From Sphingomonas sp. S-NIH.Pt15_0812 (GTDB lineage Bacteria; Pseudomonadota; Alphaproteobacteria; Sphingomonadales; Sphingomonadaceae), in contig NZ_QLJH01000013.1 of assembly GCF_003951315.1 (NCBI RefSeq), positions 1-64,000 on the forward strand: a stretch of DNA of 64,000 bases, given 5' to 3'. Position numbers and translations under genes: made by a program. Within the stretch, counting starts at the first letter, position 1; each line of letters opens with the position of its first letter. The notes below the pieces were generated by a model that made no database searches, was not told the DNA's origin, and worked only from the letters and a program-made list of their open reading frames with translations. Positions 24,142 to 33,176 of the stretch are shown here, piece after piece.

Positions 24142-25482
24142 TCAGCCCATCCGCTTGCCGAGTTCCTTGTTCAGGTACAGCGCCGCCAGCGTGCCGATCG
24201 CGCCCGACAGCAGATAGCCACCGGCAGCGAGCAGGCCGAAATTCTGCGCCAGCACCAGCGCCGCCAGCGGGGCGAAGCCGGCGCCGAACAGCCAGGCCAG
24301 GTCCGAGGTGAGCGCCGCGCCAGTGTAGCGGGCACGCTTCGGGAAATTGTTGGTCACCGCGCCCGACGACTGGCCGAAGGACAGGCCGAGCAGGATGAAG
24401 CCGCCGATCATGAAGGCCAGCTCGCCCACGTCGCCGCCATTGAGCAGCTGCGGCGCGAAACCGCTGAACGCGGCGATCGCGACGGCGGTATAGCCGAGCA
24501 GCGAGCGGCGACCGATCCGGTCCGCCAACATGCCCGACACGACGATCGCACCGACGCCGAACACCGCGCCGATCATCTCGATCAGCAGGAAGCGGGTGAT
24601 GCTCTGGTCGGTGAACAGCATGACCCAGGACAGCGGGAACACCGTGACCATGTGGAACAGCGCGAAGCTGGCGAGCGGGGCGAAGGCGCCGATCACGATG
24701 TTGCGCCACTGCGCGCGGATCGTCGCGCCGACCGGCGAGGCGGTCAGTTCGCGGGTGTCGAACAGCTCGGTATATTCCGGCGTCACGACGATGCGCAGGC
24801 GGGCGAACAGCGCCACCACGTTGAGCGCGAACGCCACGAAGAAGGGATAGCGCCAGCCCCAGGACAGGAAGTCGCCCGGCGACAGCAGTCCGGAGAAGAA
24901 GGCGAACAGTCCGCTCGCCACGATCAGGCCGAGCGGCGCGCCGAGCTGCGGGACCATCGCATACCAGCCGCGCTTGCCCTCCGGCGCGTTGAGCGCGAGC
25001 AGCGAGGCGAGACCGTCCCAGGCCCCGCCGAGCGCGATGCCCTGGCCGACGCGGAACAGGCCGAGCAGGATGGCCGAGGCCATGCCGACCTGCTCGTAAC
25101 CGGGCAGGAAGGCGAGCGACACGGTCGAGGTGCCGAGCAGGAACAGGGCGATCGTCAGCTTGGTGCCGCGGCCATGGCGACGGTCGATCGCCATGAAGAT
25201 CTGCGTCCCCAGCGGCCGCGCCAGGAAGGCGAGGGGGAAGAGCGTGAAGGACAGGAGCGTGCCCGTCACCCGGTCGACGAAGGGAAAGACGATCTGCGGG
25301 AACACCAGCACCGAGGCGATGGCATAGACGAAGAAGTCGAAGAATTCGGACGTGCGCCCGATGATCACGCCGATCGCGATCTCGCCGGGGTGCACGTCAT
25401 GATGGCCTTCCGCGTACATCGCACGGGCATCGCGCTCGATGCCCTGCGATGTGGGCGTGGAAGAGGCGGCGGTCTCAGCCAT
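24142..25482 (-). CDS. MFS transporter, metabolite:proton symporter type
   Basis: A 446-aa inner-membrane carrier with 12 predicted helices. The N-terminal IAIGVIIGRTSEFFDFFVYAIAS, the RPLGTQIFMAIDRRHGR loop and FRVGQGIALGGAWDGLASLL place it in the sugar/organic-acid proton symporter branch (ProP/KgtP/shikimate type). A second conserved loop is ADRIGRR. The substrate cannot be read from the sequence. It is a single-gene unit, divergent from cyoA; the 116 bases between hold two palindromes. Confidence 0.88.
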   Translation of the reverse strand: MAETAASSTPTSQGIERDARAMYAEGHHDVHPGEIAIGVIIGRTSEFFDFFVYAIASVLVFPQIVFPFVDRVTGTLLSFTLFPLAFLARPLGTQIFMAIDRRHGRGTKLTIALFLLGTSTVSLAFLPGYEQVGMASAILLGLFRVGQGIALGGAWDGLASLLALNAPEGKRGWYAMVPQLGAPLGLIVASGLFAFFSGLLSPGDFLSWGWRYPFFVAFALNVVALFARLRIVVTPEYTELFDTRELTASPVGATIRAQWRNIVIGAFAPLASFALFHMVTVFPLSWVMLFTDQSITRFLLIEMIGAVFGVGAIVVSGMLADRIGRRSLLGYTAVAIAAFSGFAPQLLNGGDVGELAFMIGGFILLGLSFGQSSGAVTNNFPKRARYTGAALTSDLAWLFGAGFAPLAALVLAQNFGLLAAGGYLLSGAIGTLAALYLNKELGKRMG

Positions 25483-25494
25483 GGCCTGAAGCTA

Positions 25495-25510
25495 CTCCAA
25501 ATATTTGGAG
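25495..25510. promoter_or_regulatory. Perfect 16-bp palindrome between the MFS gene and cyoA
   Basis: CTCCAAATATTTGGAG is an exact palindrome lying 13 bases upstream of the MFS start codon and 89 bases before cyoA. It is a candidate operator, perhaps for the MFS gene. The binding protein is unknown. Confidence 0.6.
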
Positions 25511-25541
25511 AGAGGCTTAGCGGGCCATGCCGCAATGCGGG

Positions 25542-25560
25542 ATAGGACAAATTGTCCTAT
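25542..25560. promoter_or_regulatory. 19-bp inverted repeat upstream of cyoA
   Basis: ATAGGACAA (25542-25550), one central A, then TTGTCCTAT (25552-25560). It lies 39 bases before the cyoA start, where a repressor or activator of the oxidase operon would bind. It does not match the FNR (TTGAT-N4-ATCAA) consensus. The binding protein is unknown. Confidence 0.65.
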
Positions 25561-25598
25561 TTCGCAGATGCACAATCGGGAGTAGCCGCCACACCAAT

Positions 25599-26741
25599 AT
25601 GTCCCGATCCCTCTCTTGCTCCCGCGGCCTCCGGGCTGCTGCGCTGGCCGCACCCGCCCTGTTGGGCGGCTGCGACATGGTGGTCATGAACCCCGCCGGC
25701 GATGTCGCGCGTCAACAGGCCGACCTGATCCTGTGGTCGACCGGGCTGATGCTGATCATCATCATCCCGGTGATCGCGCTCACCGTGCTGTTCGCGTGGA
25801 AATACCGCGCCAGCAACACGGAGGCCGAATATCGACCCGACTGGGACCATTCGACCGGTTTGGAGCTGGTGATCTGGGCGATGCCGCTGCTGATCGTCAT
25901 CGCGCTCGGCGCGCTGACCTGGCTGGCGACGCACACGCTCGATCCCTATCGCCCGCTGACCCGCGTCGCGCCGGGCGAGCCGGTGACGCCCGCGACCAAG
26001 CCGCTGGTGGTCGAGGTCGTGTCGATGGACTGGAAGTGGCTGTTCCTCTATCCGGAACAGGGCATCGCCACGGTCAACCAGCTGGTGGTGCCGGTCAACC
26101 GGCCGGTCCAGTTCAAGATGACCTCCTCGTCGGTGATGAACACCTTCTACGTCCCCGCCATGGCCGGCATGATCTACACCATGCCGGGCATGGAGACGCA
26201 GCTCCACGCGGTGCTGAACAAGACCGGCACGTTCGAGGGCAAGTCCGCCAATTACAGCGGCGCCGGCTTCTCCTACATGAACTTCCCGACCCGTTCGGTG
26301 AGCGAGGCGCAGTTCGGTGAGTGGGTCGAATCGATCCGCCGCCAGCCGGATCGCCTGTCCACCGAGCGCTATCTGGAGCTGGAGAAGCCCAGCGAGCGCG
26401 TCCCGGCGATGGGCTTCAACGCGGTGCAGCCGGGCCTGTGGGACAAGATCCTGGGCATGTGTGTGAAGCCGGGCACCCCCTGCATGCAGGATGCCATGGC
26501 CAAGGACATGAACCGCGGCGCCCATGCCCCGGTCAGCAACCGTCCGCCCGTCGACAAGCCCGACGGCGCGCTGTTCAAGGCGCCCGAGGACAAGAAGGGC
26601 GGCGAGAATCGCGGTGCGCCGATCGAGACGCCGGCCGGGTCGCAGGATCGCGGCGGTGAGAAAAATCGCAGCTTCTCCGCGATCGACCATTCCACGCTGC
26701 CGGGCGTCCCCGGCCGTTCCTCCGCCGCTGCGGGGGCCTGA
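25599..26741 (+). CDS. cyoA: Ubiquinol oxidase subunit II (CyoA-type)
   Basis: A 380-aa lipoprotein (lipobox LLGGC, Cys25) with two membrane helices (about 46-68 and 89-109) and a periplasmic cupredoxin domain. The stretch [20 protein letters not shown] and [14 protein letters not shown] match CyoA of bo3 quinol oxidases. The CuA cysteine and histidine ligands of cytochrome c oxidases are absent, which supports quinol as donor. After about residue 285 there is a tail of roughly 95 residues that E. coli CyoA lacks, with [13 protein letters not shown] and then a charged Gly/Pro-rich stretch. The ATG at 25599 has only a distant GGGAG site. Confidence 0.92.
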   Translation: MSRSLSCSRGLRAAALAAPALLGGCDMVVMNPAGDVARQQADLILWSTGLMLIIIIPVIALTVLFAWKYRASNTEAEYRPDWDHSTGLELVIWAMPLLIVIALGALTWLATHTLDPYRPLTRVAPGEPVTPATKPLVVEVVSMDWKWLFLYPEQGIATVNQLVVPVNRPVQFKMTSSSVMNTFYVPAMAGMIYTMPGMETQLHAVLNKTGTFEGKSANYSGAGFSYMNFPTRSVSEAQFGEWVESIRRQPDRLSTERYLELEKPSERVPAMGFNAVQPGLWDKILGMCVKPGTPCMQDAMAKDMNRGAHAPVSNRPPVDKPDGALFKAPEDKKGGENRGAPIETPAGSQDRGGEKNRSFSAIDHSTLPGVPGRSSAAAGA

Positions 26742-26749
26742 GAGACATC

Positions 26750-28747
26750 ATGTCCGAAACCTTGCTCAAGACGATCTTCGGGCGGCTGACGCTCGACAGT
26801 TTCCCCATCCACGAGCCGATCCTGGTCGGCACCTTCGCCGCGGTCGCCTTTGGCGGCGCGGTGGTGCTGGGGGCGCTGACCTATTTCAAGCTGTGGGGCT
26901 ATCTCTGGAAGGAGTGGTTCACCACCGTCGACCATAAGCGCATCGGCATCATGTACATGATCCTGGGGATCATCATGCTGCTGCGCGGCTTCGCCGACGC
27001 GCTGATGATGCGTGCGCAGCAGGCCATGGCCTTCGGCGCGAACGAGGGCTTCCTGCCCGCGCACCATTACGACCAGGTGTTCACGGCGCACGGCGTCATC
27101 ATGATCTTCTTCGTGGCGATGCCCTTCGTCACCGGGCTGATGAACTATGTCGTGCCGCTCCAGATCGGCGCGCGCGACGTCAGCTTCCCGTTCCTGAACA
27201 ATTTCAGCTTCTGGATGACCGTGTCGGGCGCGGTGATCGTCATGGCCAGCCTGTTCGTCGGCGAGTTCGCCCGCACCGGCTGGCTGGCGATGGCGCCGCT
27301 GTCCGGGCTGGATTATTCGCCGGACGTGGGCGTCGACTATTATATCTGGGCGCTCCAGATCGCCGGCGTCGGCACGCTGCTGTCGGGCGTCAACCTGCTC
27401 GCGACCATCATCAAGATGCGCGCGCCGGGCATGACGCTGATGAAGATGCCGGTCTTCGTGTGGACCGCGCTGGCGACCAACACCCTGATCGTCGCCGCCT
27501 TCCCGATCCTGACCGCGGTGCTGGCGATGCTGTCGCTCGACCGCTACATCGGCACCAACTTCTTCACGAACACCGGCGGGGGCAACCCGATGATGTACGT
27601 GAACATGATCTGGATCTGGGGCCACCCGGAGGTGTACATCCTGATCCTGCCGCTGTTCGGCGTGTTCTCGGAAATCACCTCGACCTTCTCGTCCAAGCGC
27701 ATCTTCGGCTACACCTCGATGGTCTACGCCATCCTGGTCATCACCATCCTGGCCTATCTGGTCTGGCTGCACCACTTCTTCACCATGGGGTCGGGCGCGA
27801 GCGTCAACTCGTTCTTCGGCATCACCACGATGATCATCTCGATCCCGACGGGCGCGAAGATCTTCAACTGGCTGTTCACCATGTACAAGGGGCGGATCCG
27901 CTTCGAGCTGCCGATGATGTGGACGATCGCGTTCATGATCACCTTCGTGATCGGCGGCATGACGGGCGTGCTGCTGGCGGTGCCGCCGGCGGACTTCGTG
28001 CTGCACAACTCGCTGTTCCTGATCGCGCACTTCCATAACGTGATCATCGGCGGCGTGGTGTTCGGCACCTTCGCGGCGATCAACTACTGGTTCCCCAAGG
28101 CGTTCGGCTTCAAGCTGGACAAGTTCTGGGGCACGGTCAGCTTCTGGTGCTGGACGCTGGGCTTCTACGTCGCCTTCATGCCGCTCTACGTGCTCGGCCT
28201 GATGGGCGTGACGCGTCGCCTGCGCCACTTCGACGATCCGTCGCTGCAGATCTGGTTCATCATCGCCGCGCTCGGCGCGCTGATGATCGCGGCCGGGATC
28301 GGCGCCATGCTGGTGCAGTTTTGGGTCAGCTTCCGCAATCGCGAGGCGCTGCGCGACACGACCGGCGATCCCTGGGGTGGCCGGACGCTGGAATGGGCGA
28401 CCTCGTCGCCGCCGCCCGACTATAACTTCGCCTTCACGCCCGTCGTCCACGACCTGGACGCCTGGTACGACATGAAGGCGCGGGGGGCCGAGCGTCCGAC
28501 CGAGGGCTTCCGGGCCATCCACATGCCGCGCTACACCGGCGCGGGCGTCATCCTGGCGGGTTGCGCGACCGTGTTCGGCCTGGCGATGATCTGGTACATC
28601 TGGTGGCTGGCGGCGCTGAGCTTCGTCGGACTGCTGGCGGTCGCGATCGGCCATACGTTCAACTATGACCGCGACTATTACATCCCGGTGGAAGAAGTGA
28701 TCGAGACCGAGAATGCGCGCACCAAGGCGCTGGCGGCGGGAGCGTAA
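26750..28747 (+). CDS. cyoB: Ubiquinol oxidase subunit I (CyoB-type)
   Basis: The 665-aa catalytic subunit of the bo3-type haem-copper oxidase. [15 protein letters not shown] opens the conserved core. [16 protein letters not shown] carries a low-spin haem His, [14 protein letters not shown] the CuB His and cross-linked Tyr, WLHHFFTMG the CuB His pair, and [17 protein letters not shown] the high-spin and low-spin haem His residues. About 15 helices are expected, as in E. coli CyoB (663 aa). It reduces oxygen and pumps protons. It starts 8 bases after cyoA. Confidence 0.95.
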   Translation: MSETLLKTIFGRLTLDSFPIHEPILVGTFAAVAFGGAVVLGALTYFKLWGYLWKEWFTTVDHKRIGIMYMILGIIMLLRGFADALMMRAQQAMAFGANEGFLPAHHYDQVFTAHGVIMIFFVAMPFVTGLMNYVVPLQIGARDVSFPFLNNFSFWMTVSGAVIVMASLFVGEFARTGWLAMAPLSGLDYSPDVGVDYYIWALQIAGVGTLLSGVNLLATIIKMRAPGMTLMKMPVFVWTALATNTLIVAAFPILTAVLAMLSLDRYIGTNFFTNTGGGNPMMYVNMIWIWGHPEVYILILPLFGVFSEITSTFSSKRIFGYTSMVYAILVITILAYLVWLHHFFTMGSGASVNSFFGITTMIISIPTGAKIFNWLFTMYKGRIRFELPMMWTIAFMITFVIGGMTGVLLAVPPADFVLHNSLFLIAHFHNVIIGGVVFGTFAAINYWFPKAFGFKLDKFWGTVSFWCWTLGFYVAFMPLYVLGLMGVTRRLRHFDDPSLQIWFIIAALGALMIAAGIGAMLVQFWVSFRNREALRDTTGDPWGGRTLEWATSSPPPDYNFAFTPVVHDLDAWYDMKARGAERPTEGFRAIHMPRYTGAGVILAGCATVFGLAMIWYIWWLAALSFVGLLAVAIGHTFNYDRDYYIPVEEVIETENARTKALAAGA

Positions 28748-28750
28748 GGC

Positions 28751-29380
28751 ATGAGCAGCGCAACCATCCCGCCCGGCGCCGAGGCGCCGATCTTCTACGA
28801 GACGGACGAGCATCACCACGAGGCGGGAGGCAGCACCATGCTGGGCTTCTGGCTCTACCTGATGAGCGACTGCCTGATCTTCGCCATGCTGTTCGCGGCC
28901 TACGGCGTCTATGGCGGCAGCTATGCCGGCGGTCCCGACCAGCGCGAGCTGTTCGAACTGCCGTTGGTCGCGGTCAACACCGCGATGCTGCTCTTCTCGT
29001 CGATCACCTACGGCTTCGCGATGATCGCGATGGACGAGAACCGCAAGGGCGCGACCCAGGCCTGGCTCGCGGTCACCGGCCTGTTCGGCCTCGCCTTCCT
29101 GGGCATCGAGCTCTACGAATTCTCGAACCTCATCCATGAGGGCGCGGGTCCGTGGCGTTCGGCCTTCCTGTCGGCCTTCTTCACGCTGGTCGGCACGCAC
29201 GGCCTGCACGTCACCTTCGGCATCATCTGGCTGGTGACGCTGATGGTGCAGGTCGGCCGCAAGGGTCTGATCCCCGACAACAAGCGCCGCCTGCAGTGCC
29301 TGTCGCTGTTCTGGCACTTCCTGGACGTCATCTGGATCGGCGTCTTCACCTTCGTCTACCTGCTCGGAGTGCTGCGATGA
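28751..29380 (+). CDS. cyoC: Ubiquinol oxidase subunit III (CyoC-type)
   Basis: A 209-aa membrane protein with five predicted helices. [24 protein letters not shown] and [17 protein letters not shown], and [21 protein letters not shown] at the C terminus, are subunit III signatures. Length matches CyoC of E. coli (204 aa). It starts 3 bases after the cyoB stop and overlaps cyoD by 4. Confidence 0.93.
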   Translation: MSSATIPPGAEAPIFYETDEHHHEAGGSTMLGFWLYLMSDCLIFAMLFAAYGVYGGSYAGGPDQRELFELPLVAVNTAMLLFSSITYGFAMIAMDENRKGATQAWLAVTGLFGLAFLGIELYEFSNLIHEGAGPWRSAFLSAFFTLVGTHGLHVTFGIIWLVTLMVQVGRKGLIPDNKRRLQCLSLFWHFLDVIWIGVFTFVYLLGVLR

Positions 29381-29823
29381 GCGCCGAACCCCATGTCTCC
29401 ACGCACGGCCATGACGCCCATGGCCATCACGGGGATCACCACGGTCACGACCATGGCGACGGCCATGCGCATGGCAGCCGCAAGAGCTACATGACCGGTT
29501 TCCTGCTGTCGGTGGTGCTGACCGCGATCCCCTTCGCGCTGGTGATGACCGACGCCTTTGCCGATACGCGGGTCACCGCCGGCATCGTCATGGCGTTCGC
29601 GCTGGTGCAGATCGTCGTCCACATGGTCTATTTCCTGCACATGAACTCCAAGTCGGAGAATGGCTGGACGCTGATGGCGCTGATCTTCACGCTGATCGTC
29701 GTGGTGATCGCGCTGACCGGTTCGCTGTGGGTCATGTACCATATGAACCAGAACATGATGCCCGGCACGGGCGCCATGTCCGGCGCCATGTCCGCGTCCG
29801 GGGATGTCGGCGGCGGGATGTGA
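29377..29823 (+). CDS. cyoD: Ubiquinol oxidase subunit IV (CyoD-type) with a His-rich N terminus
   Basis: A 148-aa subunit with three membrane helices (about 40-58, 64-85 and 97-118), including [24 protein letters not shown], typical of CyoD. E. coli CyoD has 109 residues. The extra length here is an N-terminal segment (about residues 8-33) in which roughly every second residue is His (repeats of [16 protein letters not shown] type), and a Met/Gly-rich tail ([16 protein letters not shown]). Both look able to bind Cu, Ni or Zn. The stop overlaps the SURF1 start. Confidence 0.9.
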   Translation: MSAEPHVSTHGHDAHGHHGDHHGHDHGDGHAHGSRKSYMTGFLLSVVLTAIPFALVMTDAFADTRVTAGIVMAFALVQIVVHMVYFLHMNSKSENGWTLMALIFTLIVVVIALTGSLWVMYHMNQNMMPGTGAMSGAMSASGDVGGGM

Positions 29824-30506
29824 GCAGCGCCCGCGCCCGGCCGGGGCTGATCGTCGCGATCGTCGCGGCGGTCCTGCTGCTGGTCGGGCTGGGCGTGTGG
29901 CAGGTCGAGCGGCTGGCCTGGAAACGGGCGCTGATCGCCCAGACGAGTGCGCGGCTGGCGGCCGCGCCGGTGCCGGCCCCGGGGCCGGCCGAATGGCGCA
30001 GGGTCGCTCCGGCCGACGCCTATCGCCGCCTCCGCGTCACCGGCCGCTACCGGGCCGGCGCGGATACGCTGACCCAGGCGGTGACCGATTATGGCCCCGG
30101 TTTCTGGGTCCTGACCCCCTTTCGAAGCGAGGCTGGCTACACGCTGCTGGTCAATCGCGGCTTCGTGCCGACCGGCGCCAGACCCGCGCCGCCGCTGGCC
30201 GACACGACCCAGGTCGTCGGCCTGTTGCGGTTGACCGAGCCCGAGGGCGGCTTCCTGCGCAGCAACGTCCCCGCCAGTGACCGCTGGTATTCGCGTGACG
30301 TCGCCGCGATCGCCGCGAAGCGCGGGCTCGGCACCGTCGCCCCCTATTTCATCGATGCCGATCGCGTCGCGCCGCCGGGCCAATGGCCGCAGGGCGGGCT
30401 GACCGTGGTGCGCTTCCCCAACAACCACCTGTCCTATGCGCTGACTTGGTTCGGCCTTGCCGCGCTGGTCGCGTTCATGGGCTGGCGCGCGCTGCGCCGG
30501 GGATGA
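29820..30506 (+). CDS. SURF1 family oxidase assembly protein
   Basis: A 228-aa protein with a transmembrane helix at each end (about 9-27 and 208-224) and a periplasmic domain, the SURF1 layout. Motifs are GLGVWQVERLAWKRALIAQ, the GFWVLTPFRSEAGYTLLVNRGFVP block and NNHLSYALTWFGLAALV at the C terminus. SURF1 aids haem a insertion into haem-copper oxidases. The start is GTG inside ATGTGA at the cyoD stop. Its place in a cyo operon suggests it assembles this oxidase, which raises the question of which haem the oxidase carries. Confidence 0.9.
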   Translation: MSSARARPGLIVAIVAAVLLLVGLGVWQVERLAWKRALIAQTSARLAAAPVPAPGPAEWRRVAPADAYRRLRVTGRYRAGADTLTQAVTDYGPGFWVLTPFRSEAGYTLLVNRGFVPTGARPAPPLADTTQVVGLLRLTEPEGGFLRSNVPASDRWYSRDVAAIAAKRGLGTVAPYFIDADRVAPPGQWPQGGLTVVRFPNNHLSYALTWFGLAALVAFMGWRALRRG

Positions 30507-30997
30507 GGCGGGCCGGTCTGGGGACGGCCGGGGCGCTCGCGCTGCTGGGGCTCGGGCTGGTGAGCGCCTGTGGTCGCGGCGACGCGGACCGCGAGCGACG
30601 CATCGCGGCGGCCGGCGCCGATCCCCGCCCGGCCGACTGGTTGCGGGTCAGCGACCCGGCGAGCGGCGAACGCCTGTTCCACCGCTGCGCCTCCTGCCAT
30701 GCCGCCCGCACCGGCGCGCCCGATCGCAACGGACCCAATCTCCATGGCGTCCTCGGCCGGCCGTTGGGGCGGGTGAGCCCGAGCTTCTCCTACAGCTATG
30801 CGCTCCGCACCGCGTCGGGCCAGTGGACGGCGGCGCGGCTGGATCGCTGGCTGGCTGGGCCGCAGGCGGTGGTGCCCGGTACGTCCATGCCCGATCCGGG
30901 GCTCCGCGACCCGCTCGACCGGGCGGACGTGATCGCCTTCCTCTGTGGTCTCGATCCGGTCGACGGCCCGGCGAATGGCTGCCCGGTCAGGCGCTGA
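30503..30997 (+). CDS. c-type cytochrome lipoprotein
   Basis: A 164-aa class I cytochrome c. Signal peptide with lipobox VSAC (Cys23), haem-binding CASCH (Cys62, Cys65, His66), and a probable axial Met129 in PGTSMPDPGLRD. The GPNLHGVLGRPLG stretch is common to cytochrome c550/c552 types. It overlaps the SURF1 gene by 4 bases, so it is the sixth gene of the cyo unit. A quinol oxidase does not need cytochrome c, so its role here is unclear. Its 3' end overlaps the convergent AlkD-like gene by 11 bases. Confidence 0.9.
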   Translation: MRRAGLGTAGALALLGLGLVSACGRGDADRERRIAAAGADPRPADWLRVSDPASGERLFHRCASCHAARTGAPDRNGPNLHGVLGRPLGRVSPSFSYSYALRTASGQWTAARLDRWLAGPQAVVPGTSMPDPGLRDPLDRADVIAFLCGLDPVDGPANGCPVRR

Positions 30998-31751
30998 GCG
31001 AGCGTAGCCCACGCCTGACGATCCGGGTCGTCTCCGGCGTCGGACCGTTCGCCGACCAGCGGGCGCAAAGGGATCGCACCCAGTCCGGCCGGTCCTTGCC
31101 CGCATCGTTCAACCAGTTGCCGACCGAGTCCTGCACGTAGCAGGCAGGGTCGGCGCGCAACGGCTTCAGGATCGGCAGGCCGAGTTCGGGGCGGTCGCGA
31201 AGCGGGCGGAGATGCGCGCACCAGACACCGCGCGGCCGCGTCGCCTCGCTGGCGAAGCGACGGATCCGCTCGGAGGGATCGGCCGTCCAGCGGGCCAAGG
31301 CCGAAATCGCCATCTCGAGTTCGTCGGCGATGGCCGGCCGTACCGCGATCCACGCCCATTCGCGCACCCCGAAATGGGAATCGTCGGCGAGCGGGCGGAT
31401 GCGCGCCAACCGCGCATCCAGCGACAGGCCGGGCACGGCACCGATGGCGAAGCAGGCCCAGCCGCGCACCGTGTCCGAGGGATGGTCGTACAGCGCCGCC
31501 ACATGGTCGGGACCATGGCGATCGAGGATCAGCCGTGCCGCCAGCGCCATGCGCTTCACGATGCCCATGCCCGCCGCCTGGCGCAGGGTCGCGCACGCGG
31601 TTTCGCCGAGATCGGGCAGGGCGCTGCGCATCAGCGTGGCGAAGTCGATGGCCAGCCCCTCCGTCAGCGTCGTCGACTCGACCCTGCCGGCGTCGAGCAG
31701 CGCCCGGCGGGCTGGATCGATACCGGCAATGCTGCGCGGTCCGGCGGTCAT
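30987..31751 (-). CDS. DNA alkylation repair protein, AlkD/HEAT-repeat type
   Basis: A 254-aa all-helical protein. The core (about 80-225) has HEAT-like repeats with DTVRGWACFAIG, DDSHFGVREWAWIAVRP, ERIRRFASEATRPRGVWCAHL and YVQDSVGNWLNDAGKDRPDWV, a pattern seen in AlkD-like DNA glycosylases and their relatives. These remove or sense bulky and alkylated bases without base flipping. It ends within the 3' end of the cytochrome gene and is divergent from regB. No SOS or Ada box was found upstream. Confidence 0.82.
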   Translation of the reverse strand: MTAGPRSIAGIDPARRALLDAGRVESTTLTEGLAIDFATLMRSALPDLGETACATLRQAAGMGIVKRMALAARLILDRHGPDHVAALYDHPSDTVRGWACFAIGAVPGLSLDARLARIRPLADDSHFGVREWAWIAVRPAIADELEMAISALARWTADPSERIRRFASEATRPRGVWCAHLRPLRDRPELGLPILKPLRADPACYVQDSVGNWLNDAGKDRPDWVRSLCARWSANGPTPETTRIVRRGLRSLSA

Positions 31752-31874
31752 CCGGTCTGTCGGCAGGGCGATCGCTGATTCATACCGGCCTTATCGTCGG
31801 GCCGTGCGGGCGGGACAAGTGGGGGGCGTGTCACGACGCCTTCCTTCCGCGCCCGAAAGTCCTACAGTCCCCCC

Positions 31875-33176
31875 ATGCTGACCACCCAGCCCAGCGGAGC
31901 GGAGCCGCCGACGGTCACCGAAGCGGGCCGGCGCAACCTGCGCCTGCTGGTGCAGTTGCGCTGGCTGGCGGTCGGCGGGCAGCTCGCGACGATCCTGGGC
32001 GTGCATTACGGGCTCGACATCCACCTGCCGCTGGCCCCGATGCTGGCGGCGCTGGGGCTGCTGGTGGTGCTCAACCTGCTGACCCTGGCGATACCCAAGC
32101 GCTGGCCGATCACCAACCTGCACCTGGTCGCCAGCCTGATCGTCGACGTCACCTGCCTGACCATCCAGCTGTTCCTGAGCGGCGGGGCGACCAATCCCTT
32201 CGCCTCGCTGTTCCTGCTTCAGGTCGTGCTGGGCGCGATCCTGCTGGAGACCTGGTCGAGCTGGGCGATGGTGGCGCTGACCAGCGGGTTGTTCGCCGGG
32301 CTGGCGGTGACTCACCGGCCGCTGCCCCTGCCGGCGCTGATCGCGCATTCGCCATCGCCCGCCTATGTGCTGGGCAGCTGGTTCAACTTCACGCTGACCG
32401 CGGTGCTGATCGTGCTGTTCGTCACCCGCGTCACCCGCAACCTGCGCGAGCGGGATTCGCATCTGGCGGAACTGCGCCAGCGGGCGGCGGAGGAGGAGCA
32501 TATCGTCCGCATCGGCCTGCTCGCCAGCGGCGCGGCGCACGAACTGGGCACGCCGCTCGCCTCGCTGGCGGTGATCCTCAGCGACTGGAAGAACGAGCCG
32601 GCCATCGCCCGCTCGCCGCACCTCGCCGCCGAGGTGGCGGACATGCGCGCCGAGGTGATGCGGTGCAAGGACATCGTCAGCGGCGTGCTGTTCGCCGCCG
32701 GCGAGGTGACCGGCGAGGCGCCGGCGCGCACCACCTTGCGCCGCTTCGTCGACATGCTGCTGCTGGCGTGGAGCCGCATCCATCCCGATCTGGTCACGGT
32801 CGATTATGGCCAGGTCGCCGACTGGGCGATCATCGCCGATCGCGCACTGGGCCAGGCGCTGACCAACACGCTGGACAATGCGGTCGAGGCGGGGGCCAGC
32901 CGCATCGCGCTGACCGTCGATCGCGAGGGCGCGGACCTGGTGCTGCGCATCGAGGACGACGGCCATGGCTTTCCCGACCATATCCTGGCGCATGTCGGCA
33001 AACCCTATCAGAGCAGCAAGGCGCGACCCGGATCGGGGCTGGGGCTGTTCCTGTCGAACAATGTGCTGCGGACGCTGGGCGGGACGCTGCGCGCCATGAA
33101 CCTGCCGGGGCAGGGGGCGGGGATCACGATGCGCGTGCCGCTGGCGGCGCTGGCGGCGGAGGGAGAGACTTCATGA
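31875..33176 (+). CDS. regB: Redox-sensing histidine kinase RegB/PrrB/ActS
   Basis: A 433-aa membrane kinase with six helices in the first 190 residues. The RegB quinone motif GGATNPF is at 103-109. The kinase core has the diagnostic SGAAHELGTPLASL with phospho-His222, and Cys264 in VMRCKDI lies where the redox-active cysteine of RegB is found. N-box LTNTLDNAVEAGA and G-boxes DDGHGFP and GSGLGLFLS follow. RegB senses quinone redox state and controls respiration and other redox pathways via RegA. It sits between the cyo operon and regA, and its ATGA overlaps regA. GGCGT-N6-ACGCC (31825-31840) precedes it. Confidence 0.93.
   Translation: MLTTQPSGAEPPTVTEAGRRNLRLLVQLRWLAVGGQLATILGVHYGLDIHLPLAPMLAALGLLVVLNLLTLAIPKRWPITNLHLVASLIVDVTCLTIQLFLSGGATNPFASLFLLQVVLGAILLETWSSWAMVALTSGLFAGLAVTHRPLPLPALIAHSPSPAYVLGSWFNFTLTAVLIVLFVTRVTRNLRERDSHLAELRQRAAEEEHIVRIGLLASGAAHELGTPLASLAVILSDWKNEPAIARSPHLAAEVADMRAEVMRCKDIVSGVLFAAGEVTGEAPARTTLRRFVDMLLLAWSRIHPDLVTVDYGQVADWAIIADRALGQALTNTLDNAVEAGASRIALTVDREGADLVLRIEDDGHGFPDHILAHVGKPYQSSKARPGSGLGLFLSNNVLRTLGGTLRAMNLPGQGAGITMRVPLAALAAEGETS

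Noticed and set aside
25542..25560. FNR/FixK site upstream of cyoA
   Set aside because: The repeat is ATAGGACAA/TTGTCCTAT, not TTGAT-N4-ATCAA, and its one-base spacer does not fit.
26369..29317. Very long antisense open frame opposite the cyo genes
   Set aside because: It mirrors highly conserved oxidase subunits; in high-GC DNA the antisense frame stays open because of third-position G/C. Its translation is low-complexity and has no family features.
31825..31840. GGCGT-N6-ACGCC as a RegA box for regB autoregulation
   Set aside because: It is an inverted repeat in the right place, but it does not match the GCGNC-N-GNCGC type consensus well enough to call.
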